DNA of 55,600 nt from Pseudomonadota bacterium (GTDB lineage Bacteria > Pseudomonadota > Alphaproteobacteria > Micropepsales > Micropepsaceae): assembly GCA_021804785.1 (NCBI GenBank), contig JAJZGY010000010.1:1-55600 (forward strand), given 5' to 3'. This document shows positions 30,279-40,287 of this stretch, piece after piece; within the stretch, counting starts at the first letter, position 1; each line of letters begins with the position of its first letter. Position numbers and translations under genes: made by a program. The notes under the pieces are model-generated. The model was not told where the DNA came from. It saw only the letters and a program-made list of their open reading frames with translations, and made no database searches.

Positions 30279-30872
30279 TCAGGCCCGACCGTTCAGGGCA
30301 CTCAGACCGGACATGTCGATGCCGAGCGTGGCGAGCGCTGCGGACCAGATCTCGGCATGTGGGGTTTCGAACAGCAAGGTGTCATCGGCATCGCAATGGA
30401 TCCAGGCATTGGCTCTGATCTCATCCTCGATCTGGCCTTCGCGCCAGCCCGCATAGCCGAGGGCGAACAACGCCTGTCGTGGGCCTTCGCCGGCAGCGAG
30501 CGCCCGCAAGATATCCAATGTCGCAGTCAGGGAAATGGTCTCGGTGATGGGTAGCGTCGAGTCATTGCTTTCATAGTCCGAAGAATGCAGCACAAAGCCC
30601 CGGCCAGTATCCATGGGCCCACCAAGGAGAATGGGAAAATCCGGTGTTGCCGGGGTGGTCATCAATTCCAGCCGGCTCGCCAGTTCACGAAAGTTGAGAC
30701 CATCGATCGGGCGATTAATGCAGAGCCCCATGGCGCCGCTATCGAGCGAATGGGCGCACATGAAAATGACGCTCTTCTCGAACCGCTCGTCGCCCATTCC
30801 GGGCAGGGCAATCAGCAGCTTGCCTTCAAGGAAGCTCTCGCCCTGGATTGTCATCGTCGCACGTCCTGCCAT
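30279..30872 (-). CDS. YqgE/AlgH family protein
   Basis: This 197-residue protein matches UPF0301/AlgH. It begins with LEGKLLIALPGMGDERFEKSVIFMCAH, continues GAMGLCINRPID, and has ILLGGPMDTGRGFVLHS and YAGWREGQIEDEI. The family is widespread, often thought to be a regulator or disulfide-linked protein, but its function is not settled. It lies on the minus strand between the plus-strand signalling gene and the plus-strand peroxiredoxin. Start at 30872 fits; an alternative Met lies at codon 7. Confidence 0.92.
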   Translation of the reverse strand: MAGRATMTIQGESFLEGKLLIALPGMGDERFEKSVIFMCAHSLDSGAMGLCINRPIDGLNFRELASRLELMTTPATPDFPILLGGPMDTGRGFVLHSSDYESNDSTLPITETISLTATLDILRALAAGEGPRQALFALGYAGWREGQIEDEIRANAWIHCDADDTLLFETPHAEIWSAALATLGIDMSGLSALNGRA

Positions 30873-31025
30873 GCGCTAAACCTAACACGGCCGTGGAATG
30901 CTGCCAGTGAAACTTGAGTGCCAAGTCGGCGGCGTGGCAAATCCCGACGGTGGGCTTTCTTAGCCAAGGCGACTGGGTTACAAGCGCGGGGTCGGGTATT
31001 TGTTCATCCCAAGAGGAGCATCACG

Positions 31026-31508
31026 ATGACCATCAAAGTGGGCGAGAAACTTCCCAGTGCAACCCTTCTCGAAATGAAGAACGGGTCACCGACCCCAATA
31101 AAGAGCGACGATTTCTTCGGCGGCAAGAAAGTGGCACTGTTCGCGCTGCCGGGTGCCTTTACGCCAACTTGTTCGGCCAAGCATCTGCCGGGCTTTGTAC
31201 AGCACGCCCAGGAACTTAAGAACAAGGGCATCAATGAGATTGCCTGCATCTCGGTCAACGACGCATTCGTGATGGGGGCCTGGGGCAAGGACCAGGGCGT
31301 TGGTGACAATGTTCACATGCTGGCCGACGGCAATGGTGAGTTTACCCGCAAGGTTGGGCTGACGCTCGATGGCAGCAAGTTCGGCATGGGCGAACGCAGC
31401 CAGCGCTACGCCATGGTGGTGGACAACGGGGTGGTCAAGCAACTCTATGTAGAAGAGCCTGGTGCCTTCGAGGTGTCGAGCGCCGAGCACATGCTCAAGC
31501 ACCTGTAA
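31026..31508 (+). CDS. Prx5-type peroxiredoxin
   Basis: This 160-residue thiol peroxidase has the motif PGAFTPTCSAKHLPGF, with the peroxidatic Cys in PTCS. The later NDAFVMGAWGKDQG and GMGERSQRYAMVVDNGVVK are typical of the Prx5 subfamily that reduces H2O2 and organic peroxides using glutathione or glutaredoxin. I chose the ATG at 31026 because GAGGAG lies 7 bases upstream; open frame upstream (from 30918) has no family similarity. It is convergent with rnhA. Confidence 0.93.
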   Translation: MTIKVGEKLPSATLLEMKNGSPTPIKSDDFFGGKKVALFALPGAFTPTCSAKHLPGFVQHAQELKNKGINEIACISVNDAFVMGAWGKDQGVGDNVHMLADGNGEFTRKVGLTLDGSKFGMGERSQRYAMVVDNGVVKQLYVEEPGAFEVSSAEHMLKHL

Positions 31509-31587
31509 AGCGCGGCCTGCATCACAGAGCTTTGGCGTGGTTGCGCGCCAAAGCCTGGCAGCCTTTGCGCCCGTCAGCGCGCTTGCA

Positions 31588-32019
31588 TCAACGGGGTATC
31601 GCGGCCCGGGCGAGGGCGTCGGCACGCTCGTTCTCAACGTGATCATTGTGGCCGCGCACCCAGCGCCATTCGACGCGGTGTCGTTGCGATTGGGTGTCAA
31701 GAGCGCGCCACAGATCTTCATTCTTCACTGGCTTGTTATCGGACGTTTTCCAGCCTCTTGCCTTCCAGCGTGGCAGCCATTGTGTGATGCCGTCGAGCAG
31801 GTATCTTGAATCGGTATAGAGCACCACCTGACTTGGCTGGCGCAGGGCCGCCAAAGCGCTGATGGCCGCCTGCATTTCCATGCGGTTGTTGGTGGTCAGA
31901 GCTTCCCCGCCAGAGATTTCCTTCTCATGAGAACCAGCGCGCAGAATGGCGGCCCAGCCTCCTGGTCCTGGATTGCCGGAGCAGGCGCCATCCGTGAATA
32001 TTTCTATCAGTGTGCTCAA
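31588..32019 (-). CDS. rnhA: Ribonuclease HI
   Basis: This 143-residue enzyme has all four acidic residues of the RNase H active site: Asp in [17 protein letters not shown], Glu in [10 protein letters not shown], Asp in [12 protein letters not shown], and Asp in [11 protein letters not shown]. It removes RNA from RNA-DNA hybrids, including R-loops and Okazaki primers. Its ATG overlaps the thrB stop by 4 bases, giving the ispH-thrB-rnhA operon that is common in alphaproteobacteria. Confidence 0.96.
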   Translation of the reverse strand: MSTLIEIFTDGACSGNPGPGGWAAILRAGSHEKEISGGEALTTNNRMEMQAAISALAALRQPSQVVLYTDSRYLLDGITQWLPRWKARGWKTSDNKPVKNEDLWRALDTQSQRHRVEWRWVRGHNDHVENERADALARAAIPR

Positions 32020-32975
32020 ATCCCGTACTCTCCCGCGCTCCTGACGGACAGATGGAAGCGCAAGGCCCGTGCGAATTCGCGTGGATCCTTAGGCCGTACG
32101 AATGCACCCGGATCGGGGTGCAGCCAGTCGTAAAGTCGCGTCAAGGTAAAGCGCAACGCGGCGCCGGCGCATAACACAGGCATCGCGGCCAGTTCGGCCG
32201 CATCCAGCTCGCGCACCCGGCGGTAACCCTTGAGCAGCGCCCTAGACTTGGTCACGTTAAAGCTACCGTCACCTTCGAAACACCAGGCGTTCAGCATCAC
32301 CGCAAGATCGTAGGCAAGGGCATCATTGCAGGCAAAATAGAAATCGATGAGGCCAGATACGGCGCCGTCGACAAACAAGACATTGTCGGGAAACAGATCG
32401 GCATGAATGATGCCGCACGCTAGCCCATGGGGCCAGTGGGCGAGAAGTTGGTCATGGCCTCGCGTGATCAGCGCGGCAAGACCCTCTTGGACTCGATCTG
32501 CTTCGTTACGCGTGGCCTCGACAAGCGCGTGCCAGCCTCCAGGCCCCAGTGCATTTGGACGGGTCATGCCGAAACCCTGTCCGGCCACATGTAGCTGTGC
32601 CAGCGCTTCACCCGCGGCATGGCACTGGGCAGGCTGGGGACGACGCAGGGAAAGCCCCTCCAGAAAGGTCAGGATGGCTGCGGGCCGACCATTGACCTGT
32701 GCCGTCGTGGCACCCGATTTGCTCATAACCGGAATGGGGCAGGGCAGTCCCTGCGCCGCCAGGTGGCGCATGAGCGACAGGAAGAAGGGCAGATCTGTGG
32801 CGGCGACACGCTTTTCGTAGAGGGTGAGTATGAAATTGCCCTTGGTCGTTTGGAGCAGATAGTTGGAATTCTCCACACCCTCGGCGATGCCTTTGAAGCT
32901 GGTCGGCGCCCCGACATCGTAGTGTTCGAGCAATGCCTCCAAAACCTCGAAGGATACCTCGGTGTAAACCGCCAT
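32016..32975 (-). CDS. thrB: Homoserine kinase (aminoglycoside phosphotransferase-like type)
   Basis: This 319-residue kinase is of the ThrB type used by alphaproteobacteria, with the fold of aminoglycoside phosphotransferases and not the GHMP fold of E. coli ThrB. It has [22 protein letters not shown] (ATP-binding Lys region), [14 protein letters not shown] (catalytic Asp) and [11 protein letters not shown] (metal-binding Asp). It phosphorylates homoserine to give the substrate of ThrC (23988-25379). It lies 15 bases after ispH and overlaps rnhA by 4 bases. Confidence 0.94.
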   Translation of the reverse strand: MAVYTEVSFEVLEALLEHYDVGAPTSFKGIAEGVENSNYLLQTTKGNFILTLYEKRVAATDLPFFLSLMRHLAAQGLPCPIPVMSKSGATTAQVNGRPAAILTFLEGLSLRRPQPAQCHAAGEALAQLHVAGQGFGMTRPNALGPGGWHALVEATRNEADRVQEGLAALITRGHDQLLAHWPHGLACGIIHADLFPDNVLFVDGAVSGLIDFYFACNDALAYDLAVMLNAWCFEGDGSFNVTKSRALLKGYRRVRELDAAELAAMPVLCAGAALRFTLTRLYDWLHPDPGAFVRPKDPREFARALRFHLSVRSAGEYGI

Positions 32976-32990
32976 GCGCCGGGATCTGGG

Positions 32991-33977
32991 TTAGGATGCG
33001 AGGGCGCGCGGCACGTTGAAGATCACGTCTTCGCGGGTGACGCGGGTTTCTTCGACATCGAGTTGGTAGCGTTCCTGGAAGGCGGAAATGACCTGCTCGA
33101 CCAGGAGTTCGGGTGCTGATGCGCCAGCCGACAGGCCGATGACCTTGGCCTGGTCTACGAGCGACCAGTCAATATCGCTGGCCCGCTGGATCAGGGTGGC
33201 TTGCTTGGCACCGGAGCGCAGCGCTACCTCAACCAGGCGCATTGAATTTGAGGAGTTCGGTGCTCCCACCACGAACACGACGTCGGCGCGCGGAGCGATC
33301 GCCTTCATCGCCTCCTGGCGATTGGTCGTGGCATAGCAGATGTCTTCCTTGTGCGGGCCCGCGATGTCCGGAAAGCGCTGGCGCAGACGGGCAACCATTT
33401 CGGCGGTGTCATCGACGCTCAAGGTCGTCTGCGTGATATAGGCAAGTCGCCTGGCGTCCCGCGGCTTGAAGGCGTCGACATCGGCGACGGTTTCCAAGAG
33501 GCTGATCGAGCCAGCAGGAAGTTGACCCATCGTGCCTTCGACCTCGGGGTGGCCGGCGTGACCGATCAGCACGATCTCATGGCCAGCCTTGTGGTGACGC
33601 TCGGCTTCGACGTGTACCTTGGAAACAAGCGGGCAGGTCGCGTCAAAATAATGAAGCTGGCGGGACTGGGCTTCAGCCGGGACCGATTTGGGGACGCCAT
33701 GAGCCGAAAATATGACTCGTGCCCCCTCCGGGACCTCGTTCAGTTCCTCGACAAAGACCGCGCCAAGCTTCTCGAGGCGCTCGACGACAAAGCGATTGTG
33801 GACGATTTCATGGCGTACATAGACCGGGGCGCCATATTTTTCGAGCGCCAGCTCGACGATCCGGATGGCCCGCTCGACGCCCGCGCAAAAGCCCCGGGGG
33901 GCTGCAAGCAACAGGGTCAGATGCGGCTTGTCAGATGATAGCGAGAGGCCCTCGCGAAGATGGTCTGCGCTTCCCAT
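32991..33977 (-). CDS. ispH: 4-hydroxy-3-methylbut-2-enyl diphosphate reductase
   Basis: This 328-residue protein is IspH, the last enzyme of the MEP isoprenoid pathway. The three cysteines that bind the iron-sulfur cluster are in [13 protein letters not shown] (C31), [11 protein letters not shown] and [13 protein letters not shown]; the substrate loop [15 protein letters not shown] is present. It yields IPP and DMAPP, the building blocks for ubiquinone and heme a side chains made by genes elsewhere in this window. It heads the ispH-thrB-rnhA operon. Confidence 0.96.
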   Translation of the reverse strand: MGSADHLREGLSLSSDKPHLTLLLAAPRGFCAGVERAIRIVELALEKYGAPVYVRHEIVHNRFVVERLEKLGAVFVEELNEVPEGARVIFSAHGVPKSVPAEAQSRQLHYFDATCPLVSKVHVEAERHHKAGHEIVLIGHAGHPEVEGTMGQLPAGSISLLETVADVDAFKPRDARRLAYITQTTLSVDDTAEMVARLRQRFPDIAGPHKEDICYATTNRQEAMKAIAPRADVVFVVGAPNSSNSMRLVEVALRSGAKQATLIQRASDIDWSLVDQAKVIGLSAGASAPELLVEQVISAFQERYQLDVEETRVTREDVIFNVPRALAS

Positions 33978-34142
33978 GGCTGTTCCGCTTGGTTACAGTC
34001 CCGCGCCCGCGGGACTTGGCCATGGAGTCGGCCCGGGCACCTAAAAAGTCAAGCGGAAGTGGGATGGTCCCATGCCGCGGGCAAGCCATTCGGTGCGTAG
34101 GGAGGCATACGCCCCCACGCAGCCGGATCGAATGTGAGAGAA

Positions 34143-34670
34143 ATGTTGCGCAAAGTTCTGCTGTCAGCCATCGCGGCCCTTGCCGCCTGCGCAGCCCTGT
34201 CGGGCTGTGCGAGCAATGTTAACCCTTCCTGTCCGACGGCCGCCGGCCTCGTCGACGCGTCGTCCCTGACCAAATTTGCCCCGGGTGCCAGCGAGGACCC
34301 GGCCCACATGCTTTATCGTGTGGAGCTGACCGGAGTGAGTACCGACTGCACTTTGCACAACAAGACTCGCACGGTCGATTCCACATTGTCCCTGCACTTT
34401 CGCGCCACTCGGAGCCCGTCAGCGACCGCGGTCACCTACAGTGTTCCGTATTTCGTGGCGATCCACAGTGGCGCAGACATTACCGCCAAGCGGATCTTCA
34501 CCATCCGCTTCCACTTTGCTCCCGGCCAGACCACCGCGACTTTTGATGACCATATCAGCTCTGCGGAAATACACGTCTCGCTCGACAGGATGGCCTTTGA
34601 CTATCAGTTGCTCGCTGGGTTCCAGCTGAACAAGCGCGAGCTTGAATATAATCGTAAGGAAGGGCTCTGA
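34143..34670 (+). CDS. Putative lipoprotein of unknown function
   Basis: This is a protein of about 175 residues with a basic start (MLRKVL), a hydrophobic stretch and a lipobox ALSGC followed by ASN, so export and lipid anchoring are likely. The mature part is beta-strand rich with no domain I recognise. An in-frame GTG at 34134 is an alternative start that would add three residues. Its stop overlaps the ATG of argS (TGATG), so the two genes are translationally coupled. No function can be inferred. Confidence 0.7.
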   Translation: MLRKVLLSAIAALAACAALSGCASNVNPSCPTAAGLVDASSLTKFAPGASEDPAHMLYRVELTGVSTDCTLHNKTRTVDSTLSLHFRATRSPSATAVTYSVPYFVAIHSGADITAKRIFTIRFHFAPGQTTATFDDHISSAEIHVSLDRMAFDYQLLAGFQLNKRELEYNRKEGL

Positions 34671-36433
34671 TGGGCCTCCTCGAGGACCTGTCGCAGCGTG
34701 TGTCCGCAGCCTTTGCTGCCGAGGGCCTGGCCGCGGAACTCGGCCAGGTGCGCCTAGCCGACCGCCCCGATCTGGCGCAGTTTCAGTGCAATGGTGCGCT
34801 GGCTGCAGCGAAGGCTCAAGGGGTCAACCCGCGCGAACTGGCGACGCGCCTTGCACAGAGGCTGGAGAACGATCCGCTCCTGGCACGCATCGCGGTCGCC
34901 GGGCCGGGCTTCATCAATCTCGATGTCCGCGATGCGGAACTCCAGAGCCGTCTGCGTATGCAATTGCGCAGTGCTCTGCTCGGGGCGCCTCAGACCGCCG
35001 CCGGGCGGCTCGCCATGCTGGATTTCGGCGGGCCCAATGTTGCTAAGCCCATGCACGTCGGACATCTGCGCTCATCGATCATCGGCGACTGTCTGCAGCG
35101 GCTGTTTCGCGCCAATGGCTGGCGGGTGATCAGTGATGTTCATCTGGGCGACTGGGGGTTGCAGATGGGACAGCTGATCTCGGAGGTCCAAATCCGCGGC
35201 TTGGCGCCGGTTTATTTCGATGCCCGCCACGAGGGGCCTTATCCCGCTGTCTCGCCGGTGAGCATGGACGATCTGGAAGCGCTTTATCCCGCGGCAGCTG
35301 CGGCTTGCAAGGCCGATCCGGCGCGGCTGGAGGCGGCCCGCCTCGCGACGGCTGAACTGCAGGCTGGGCGCCCTGGCTACCGCGCCCTGTGGCAGCATTT
35401 TGTCCGGGTTTCCGAGGAAGGCCTGACCCGCGAATTCTCATCGCTCGGTGTGCATTTTGATGAGTGGAAGGGTGAATCTGACGCCGATCCGCTCATCGGA
35501 GACATGATCGCTGATCTCAAGCGTCGCGGACTCGCTGTCCTGAGCGAGGGCGCGCTGGTGATGGCGGTTGCAGAACCCGGCGACAAAAAGGAGATTCCGC
35601 CGCTTCTGCTCCTCAAGTCCGATGGCGCGGTGCTCTATGGCACCACCGATCTTGCTACCATCCTTGCCCGGGTCAGCCGTCAGGACCCCGATCTTATTCT
35701 CTACATCGTCGACCAGCGGCAGCACGTTCATTTCGAGCAAGTCTTTCGCGCCGCCCGCAAAGCGGACCTGGTCCGGAAAGCCCAATTAGAGCATGCCGGC
35801 TTTGGCACCATGAACGGGCCCGACGGTAAACCGTTCAAGACGCGCGCCGGCGGCGTGATGAAGCTTTACGAACTTATCGCGATGGCCAAGGACGAAGCCC
35901 TGAAGCGGCTCGCGGAGGCGGGTTTGGCGGCGGATTACGGCGACGACGAACGGGCCGAGATCGCGCGCAAAGTGGGCATCGCGGCGATCAAGTTTGCCGA
36001 TCTTTCCAATCATCGGACGACGGACTACGTCTTCGACCTCGATCGCTTTATGCGCTTTGAAGGCAAGACCGGTCCCTATCTGCAATATGCCGCTGTCCGC
36101 ATCCAGTCGATCCTGCGCAAGGCTGCTACCGCCGAGCTGGAGGAGGAGAGTGCGCATGTCCTTGATTCGGTCGAGGAGCGTGCCCTGATGCTGCAGCTGC
36201 TGCTCCTCGGCGAGGCGATGGCGAGTGCCGAAGAGCGGCGTGCGCCCAACATTCTGTGCGACTATGCCTTCGAGCTTGCCCAACGCTTTTCCCGCGTTTA
36301 CGCCGCTCGCCATATTCTCGCAGAAGAGGATCACAGCGTCCGTGTGGCGCGTCTTGAGCTGGCGCGCCTGACGCTGGCGGTGCTCACCAAGGTGCTCGAT
36401 CTGCTTGGCATCGAGGTTCCGGCACGTATGTAG
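34670..36433 (+). CDS. argS: Arginyl-tRNA synthetase
   Basis: This 587-residue enzyme is a class I aminoacyl-tRNA synthetase. The HIGH motif appears as HVGH (residues 129-132) in FGGPNVAKPMHVGHLRSSI. The N-terminal part resembles the ArgS additional domain, and the C-terminal end has the helical DALR anticodon-binding domain with LCDYAFELAQRFSRVY. The KMSKS-like loop is replaced by FKTRAGGVMKL, as I recall for many ArgS proteins. In many alphaproteobacteria argS is followed by a SPOR gene; here an insertion-sequence remnant follows. Confidence 0.97.
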   Translation: MGLLEDLSQRVSAAFAAEGLAAELGQVRLADRPDLAQFQCNGALAAAKAQGVNPRELATRLAQRLENDPLLARIAVAGPGFINLDVRDAELQSRLRMQLRSALLGAPQTAAGRLAMLDFGGPNVAKPMHVGHLRSSIIGDCLQRLFRANGWRVISDVHLGDWGLQMGQLISEVQIRGLAPVYFDARHEGPYPAVSPVSMDDLEALYPAAAAACKADPARLEAARLATAELQAGRPGYRALWQHFVRVSEEGLTREFSSLGVHFDEWKGESDADPLIGDMIADLKRRGLAVLSEGALVMAVAEPGDKKEIPPLLLLKSDGAVLYGTTDLATILARVSRQDPDLILYIVDQRQHVHFEQVFRAARKADLVRKAQLEHAGFGTMNGPDGKPFKTRAGGVMKLYELIAMAKDEALKRLAEAGLAADYGDDERAEIARKVGIAAIKFADLSNHRTTDYVFDLDRFMRFEGKTGPYLQYAAVRIQSILRKAATAELEEESAHVLDSVEERALMLQLLLLGEAMASAEERRAPNILCDYAFELAQRFSRVYAARHILAEEDHSVRVARLELARLTLAVLTKVLDLLGIEVPARM

Positions 36434-36439
36434 GACGTG

Positions 36440-36979
36440 GCTGGCGGGCACCCTGCGTTGTTCTGTCTCCGCGGCGCGGAAGTACGGGGCAACATCGGCT
36501 TCGAGGGTTGGCTGTTTAGCTTTGCGAGCCGGGAGGTAATCGGCGCCATGGGCGAAGATCTTATCGGCGATCTCCACCTGGCATCCCATGGCAACGATCG
36601 TGACTGCGCCGGGAGGGTTTGCCGTCGAAAGCAATGAACCCGGGCCGCTGCGGCCACACTGCGGCAACCCTGCTCTCGAAGCAGTGCCTGAACACACCAG
36701 GATCGATCCGATTGAGCAGCAGGCCCAGCCACCGGCTGCCCGGAATGGGTGGTGGAAAGGGGCAAACAGGCGCAGGAACGCCAGGTGATGCTCACCCCAG
36801 GCCACGCTCTCGCCGAAGTCATCGCAGGTCGCAATCTTGGCGCAGGCGACCAGGAGCAGTACTTCTTTCAAGGGACAGGTCACCCGCCCGGGCTCGCGAT
36901 CATCGCTGACCTCTGCAAAATGCCGCAACAGCACCGCCAGTCGGGCAGGTGCAAATTCAGGTTCCGCAGTCTGGCGCAT
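36440..36979 (-). pseudogene. Degenerate ISAs1-family transposase remnant
   Basis: Reading leftwards from 36979, one frame gives an ISAs1 N-terminus: LLRHFAEVSDDREPGRV, then PLKEVLLLVACAKIATCDDF and WGEHHLAFLRLF. Near 36745 similarity moves to another frame, where LLNRIDPGVFRHCFESRV and FIAFDGKPSRRSHD continue the family pattern. Around 36610 it returns to the first frame with VTIVAMGCQVEIADKI and HGADYLPARKAKQPTLE. The catalytic middle of the usual 370-residue protein is missing. There are at least two frameshifts or a frameshift plus a large deletion, so no active transposase is made. I could not identify terminal inverted repeats. Confidence 0.75.
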
Positions 36980-37171
36980 GGCTCTGGCTCCAACGAATCA
37001 GAGCCGCGGGGAATCACACACTCCCGGTCAACCCAAAATCCTCGTTAACCTGACTGCATCGCCGTGGGCCGGTCGTCGCCTCAGATTGACTGCTGACGAT
37101 TGGCGACTATGATCCCCCGCGACGTCCGACCCCGCCGGGAGGCGCGGCTGGCCGGCCATCACATACTCCCT

Positions 37172-37368
37172 CGCGGGAGAGTCCCTGCTGCTAGGAGGTC
37201 TGGCTGCAAGGCGCCGAAGGAGCAACCGCCCCGGAAACTCTCAGGCAAAAGGACCGCGAAGGGGTTGAATCTCTGGAAAGTGGCGCCGCCCTGAGGTTGC
37301 GCCCACCGAAGGGGTAATCCTGGCAGGACTGTGCCAGGAAATCTCTCAGGTCTGATGACAGAGGGGCG
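37172..37368 (+). ncRNA. Tandem glycine riboswitch upstream of gcvT
   Basis: Two glycine-aptamer-like units lie in series. Unit 1 (about 37174-37260) has GCGGGAGAG at its 5' side, the core GCCGAAGGAGCAA and the 3' block GAAACTCTCAGGCAAAAGG. Unit 2 (about 37266-37368) has TCTCTGGAAAG, the core ACCGAAGGGGTAAT and the 3' block GAAATCTCTCAGGTCTGATG with ACAGAGG. These are the conserved elements of the gcvT RNA motif, which binds glycine and, upstream of gcvT, turns the glycine cleavage operon on when glycine is abundant. About 60 bases separate the second unit from the gcvT start. Confidence 0.93.
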
Positions 37369-37427
37369 CGTGTCCGGTCGCAGGGTTGCGCCGTCCGCGC
37401 CGCTATCAGCTGTTGATCGGACTGCAC

Positions 37428-38549
37428 ATGGAAGCCACTTCTACACTTAAGCGTACGCCGCTTTATGATCTTCACGTCGAGCTCGGCGGCAAAATGGTTG
37501 AGTTCGCCGGCTATGCGCTTGCGGTTTACTACCCGGGCGGGATCATGAAGGAGCATCTGCATACCCGCGCAGCCGCCGGTCTGTTTGATGTTTCGCATAT
37601 GGGCCAGCGTCAGCTTGTCGGGCCAGACCATGCTACCACCGCGAAGGCGCTGGAGGCACTCACCCCCGGTGACATCGTCGGTCTTGGCGCTGGACGCATG
37701 CGCTACACCATGCTCCTCAATCCGGATGGCGGCATGGTGGATGACCTGATGGTCACACGCACCGCCGAAGACGGCCGGCTCGGTCTAGTGTTCAACGGTG
37801 CGCGCAAGATGGTGGATGACGCCTATGTGCGGGCACGCCTGCCCCGGGCCGTGGAACTTTTACCGTTTGAGGATCGCGCCTTGCTGGCGCTGCAGGGCCC
37901 CAAGGCCGCCGCCGCGCTGGGGCGCCATTGTCCACAGGCGGAGGCGCTGTCCTTCATGACCGCCTCAAGCGCCAGCTTTGATGGGATTGCCTGTCACATC
38001 TCGCGCTCCGGCTACACCGGCGAAGATGGGTTTGAGATTTCGGTGCACGCTGCGGAGGCCCAGAGGGTAGCCCGCGCATTGCTGGCTGAGCCAGAGGTCC
38101 TGCCGATCGGTCTGGGCGCGCGGGACTCTTTGCGCCTGGAGGCAGGTCTTTGCCTGTACGGCCATGATATCGATGAGACCACGAGCCCGGTGGAAGCCAA
38201 TCTGGTCTGGACCATTGCCAAGCGACGCAAGATCGACCGGGATTTTCCAGCGGCGCCCAAGATCATGGGGCAGCTGTTCGACGGCGCACCGCGCCGGCGC
38301 GTTGGCCTGCGTCTTAGCGGGCGAGCCCCTGCGCGTGAGGGCGCGGATATTGCCAGTCGCGACGGGCAGATCGTCGGCCGGGTTACTTCAGGCGGATTTT
38401 CGCCTTCACTCAATGCACCAATCGCCATGGGCTATGTGCCGCCTGCCTTTGCCGAGGATGGCTGCGAGCTCGACATTATGGTTCGTGGCAAGGCGCTTGC
38501 TGCGCAGGTTGCGGCGCTGCCCTTCGTACCCAATCGCTACAAACGTTAA
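37428..38549 (+). CDS. gcvT: Glycine cleavage system T protein (aminomethyltransferase)
   Basis: This 373-residue protein transfers the methylene group from the lipoyl arm of GcvH to tetrahydrofolate, releasing ammonia. It shows RTPLYDLHVELGGKMVEFAGY at the N-terminus, GLFDVSHMGQ and the folate-domain signature SRSGYTGEDGFEIS. ARDSLRLEAGLCLYG follows. I chose the ATG at 37428, which gives the typical N-terminus; upstream open frame to 37386 lies in the riboswitch leader. No strong Shine-Dalgarno is visible, so translation may depend on the riboswitch. gcvH begins 9 bases downstream. Confidence 0.95.
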   Translation: MEATSTLKRTPLYDLHVELGGKMVEFAGYALAVYYPGGIMKEHLHTRAAAGLFDVSHMGQRQLVGPDHATTAKALEALTPGDIVGLGAGRMRYTMLLNPDGGMVDDLMVTRTAEDGRLGLVFNGARKMVDDAYVRARLPRAVELLPFEDRALLALQGPKAAAALGRHCPQAEALSFMTASSASFDGIACHISRSGYTGEDGFEISVHAAEAQRVARALLAEPEVLPIGLGARDSLRLEAGLCLYGHDIDETTSPVEANLVWTIAKRRKIDRDFPAAPKIMGQLFDGAPRRRVGLRLSGRAPAREGADIASRDGQIVGRVTSGGFSPSLNAPIAMGYVPPAFAEDGCELDIMVRGKALAAQVAALPFVPNRYKR

Positions 38550-38558
38550 GAGGAAGAG

Positions 38559-38933
38559 ATGAGCGAGACCCGATTTAGCAAAGACCATGAATGGGTGCGG
38601 CTGGAGGGCGACATCGCCACCGTTGGCATTACCCGCCACGCCGCCGAACAACTGGGCGACGTGGTGTTCGTCGAGCTGCCGGAGGTGGGCCGGAACTTGA
38701 CGGCGCATGGCGAGGCTGCGGTGGTGGAGAGCGTCAAAGCTGCGTCAGATGTGTTTGCCCCCGTGGGGGGAAAGGTTCAGGAGATCAATGGAGCGCTCAC
38801 CGACGATCCGGCCGGCGTCAATGCCGATCCGGAGGGCGCCGGCTGGTTCTTCAAGCTCAAAATAGCCGACCGCAGTGAATTTGAGGGCCTGATGCGGCAG
38901 GGCGACTACGATGCCTTCGTGAAGGAAGCCTGA
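38559..38933 (+). CDS. gcvH: Glycine cleavage system H protein
   Basis: This 124-residue lipoyl carrier has the attachment lysine K60 in [12 protein letters not shown], inside the typical GcvH beta-barrel ([20 protein letters not shown] at the N-terminus, GDYDAF near the C-terminus). The lipoyl arm shuttles the aminomethyl group from the P protein to the T protein. It lies between gcvT and gcvPA, in one operon. The length matches standard GcvH (about 125). Confidence 0.97.
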   Translation: MSETRFSKDHEWVRLEGDIATVGITRHAAEQLGDVVFVELPEVGRNLTAHGEAAVVESVKAASDVFAPVGGKVQEINGALTDDPAGVNADPEGAGWFFKLKIADRSEFEGLMRQGDYDAFVKEA

Positions 38934-38937
38934 GCCC

Positions 38938-40287
38938 ATGCGTTATCTGCCTTTGACGCACGATGACCGCACAGCAATGCTGGCGCGCATTGGTGCGAAA
39001 AGCATCAATGATCTCTTTGTCGACGTTCCCTCTGCTGCCGTCATCGATCGTGGGCGTTTTGCGCTGCCCGACGGGCAGGGAGAACTTGAGGTTGAGCGTC
39101 ACCTGTCCAGGCTTGCGGCCAAGAACCTGTCGGCGGGATCGGCAGCGTTTTTTTGCGGCTCAGGAGCGTATCGACACCATGTTCCGGCCAGCGTCGATCA
39201 TCTGATCCAGCGCTCCGAGTTTCTGACCTCCTATACCCCCTATCAGCCCGAGATCAGCCAGGGCACGCTGCAATACCTGTTTGAATTCCAGACCCAAGTG
39301 GCGATGCTGACGGGCATGGAGGTGGCCAACGCCTCCCTCTATGATGGCTCGACAGCAACGGCTGAGGCGGTCGAAATGGCCCGGCGTATCACAAGGCGCG
39401 CCAAGGTGGTGCTGTGTGGTGGCCTTCACCCCCATTACTCTGCAACCATCTCGACCCTCGCAAAGTTGTCCGGTGGCGAAATCATCGCTGTGCCGCGTCG
39501 CCCCGGTGAACGCGAAGAGCTCGCACATCTGATCGACGGCGAGACTGCCTGCGTGGTGGTACAGAGCCCAGATGTATTCGGCCTTTTGCACGATCTGCGC
39601 CCCCTCGCGGAGGCGGCCCATGCCAAGGGCGCATTACTAATCGCGGTTATGAACGAGGTGGTTTCGCTTGGACTGATCGAAGCGCCTGGGGCGATGGGAG
39701 CCGATATTGTTGCCGCGGAAGGGCAGTCGATCGGCAACGGTCTTAATTTTGGCGGGCCCTATGTGGGGCTCTTTGCCACGCGCGAGAAATTTCTGCGCCA
39801 GATACCTGGACGGCTCGCTGGCGAGACCGTCGATGCAGCGGGTCGCCGCGGTTATGTGTTGACCCTATCTACCCGCGAGCAGCACATCCGGCGCGAAAAG
39901 GCTACGAGCAATATCTGCACCAATTCGGGGTTGTGCGCGCTGGCATTCACCATCCATCTGTCGCTTTTGGGGGAGGAGGGTTTTGCCCGCCTGGCGCGCC
40001 TCAATCACGCTCGCGCAGTGCTGTTGGCCGAGCGGCTTTCCGCCATCAGGGGCGTCGAACTCGTCACCCAGACCTTCTTCAACGAGTTTACGCTGCGCTT
40101 GCCGCGGCCGGCCAAGGTAGTGATCGATGCCCTGGTGGAGCAGAATGTCCTTGGCGGGGTTCCCGCCAGCCGCTTGTTTCCCGACGACAGTGCGGCCCAG
40201 TCGCTGCTGATCGTGGCGGCGACCGAAACCAATTCCACCGACGATATCGATTCCTATGCTCGTGCTCTTGCCAAGGTGCTCTCATGA
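38938..40287 (+). CDS. gcvPA: Glycine dehydrogenase (decarboxylating) subunit 1
   Basis: This 449-residue protein is the N-terminal-type subunit of split glycine decarboxylase. It opens [19 protein letters not shown], typical of GcvPA, then has [32 protein letters not shown] and [15 protein letters not shown]. It lacks the PLP lysine, which is in subunit 2, and the two form the active heterotetramer. The split form is common in Bacillus and many alphaproteobacteria; the fused form is about 950 residues. The stop overlaps the gcvPB ATG by 4 bases. Confidence 0.95.
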   Translation: MRYLPLTHDDRTAMLARIGAKSINDLFVDVPSAAVIDRGRFALPDGQGELEVERHLSRLAAKNLSAGSAAFFCGSGAYRHHVPASVDHLIQRSEFLTSYTPYQPEISQGTLQYLFEFQTQVAMLTGMEVANASLYDGSTATAEAVEMARRITRRAKVVLCGGLHPHYSATISTLAKLSGGEIIAVPRRPGEREELAHLIDGETACVVVQSPDVFGLLHDLRPLAEAAHAKGALLIAVMNEVVSLGLIEAPGAMGADIVAAEGQSIGNGLNFGGPYVGLFATREKFLRQIPGRLAGETVDAAGRRGYVLTLSTREQHIRREKATSNICTNSGLCALAFTIHLSLLGEEGFARLARLNHARAVLLAERLSAIRGVELVTQTFFNEFTLRLPRPAKVVIDALVEQNVLGGVPASRLFPDDSAAQSLLIVAATETNSTDDIDSYARALAKVLS

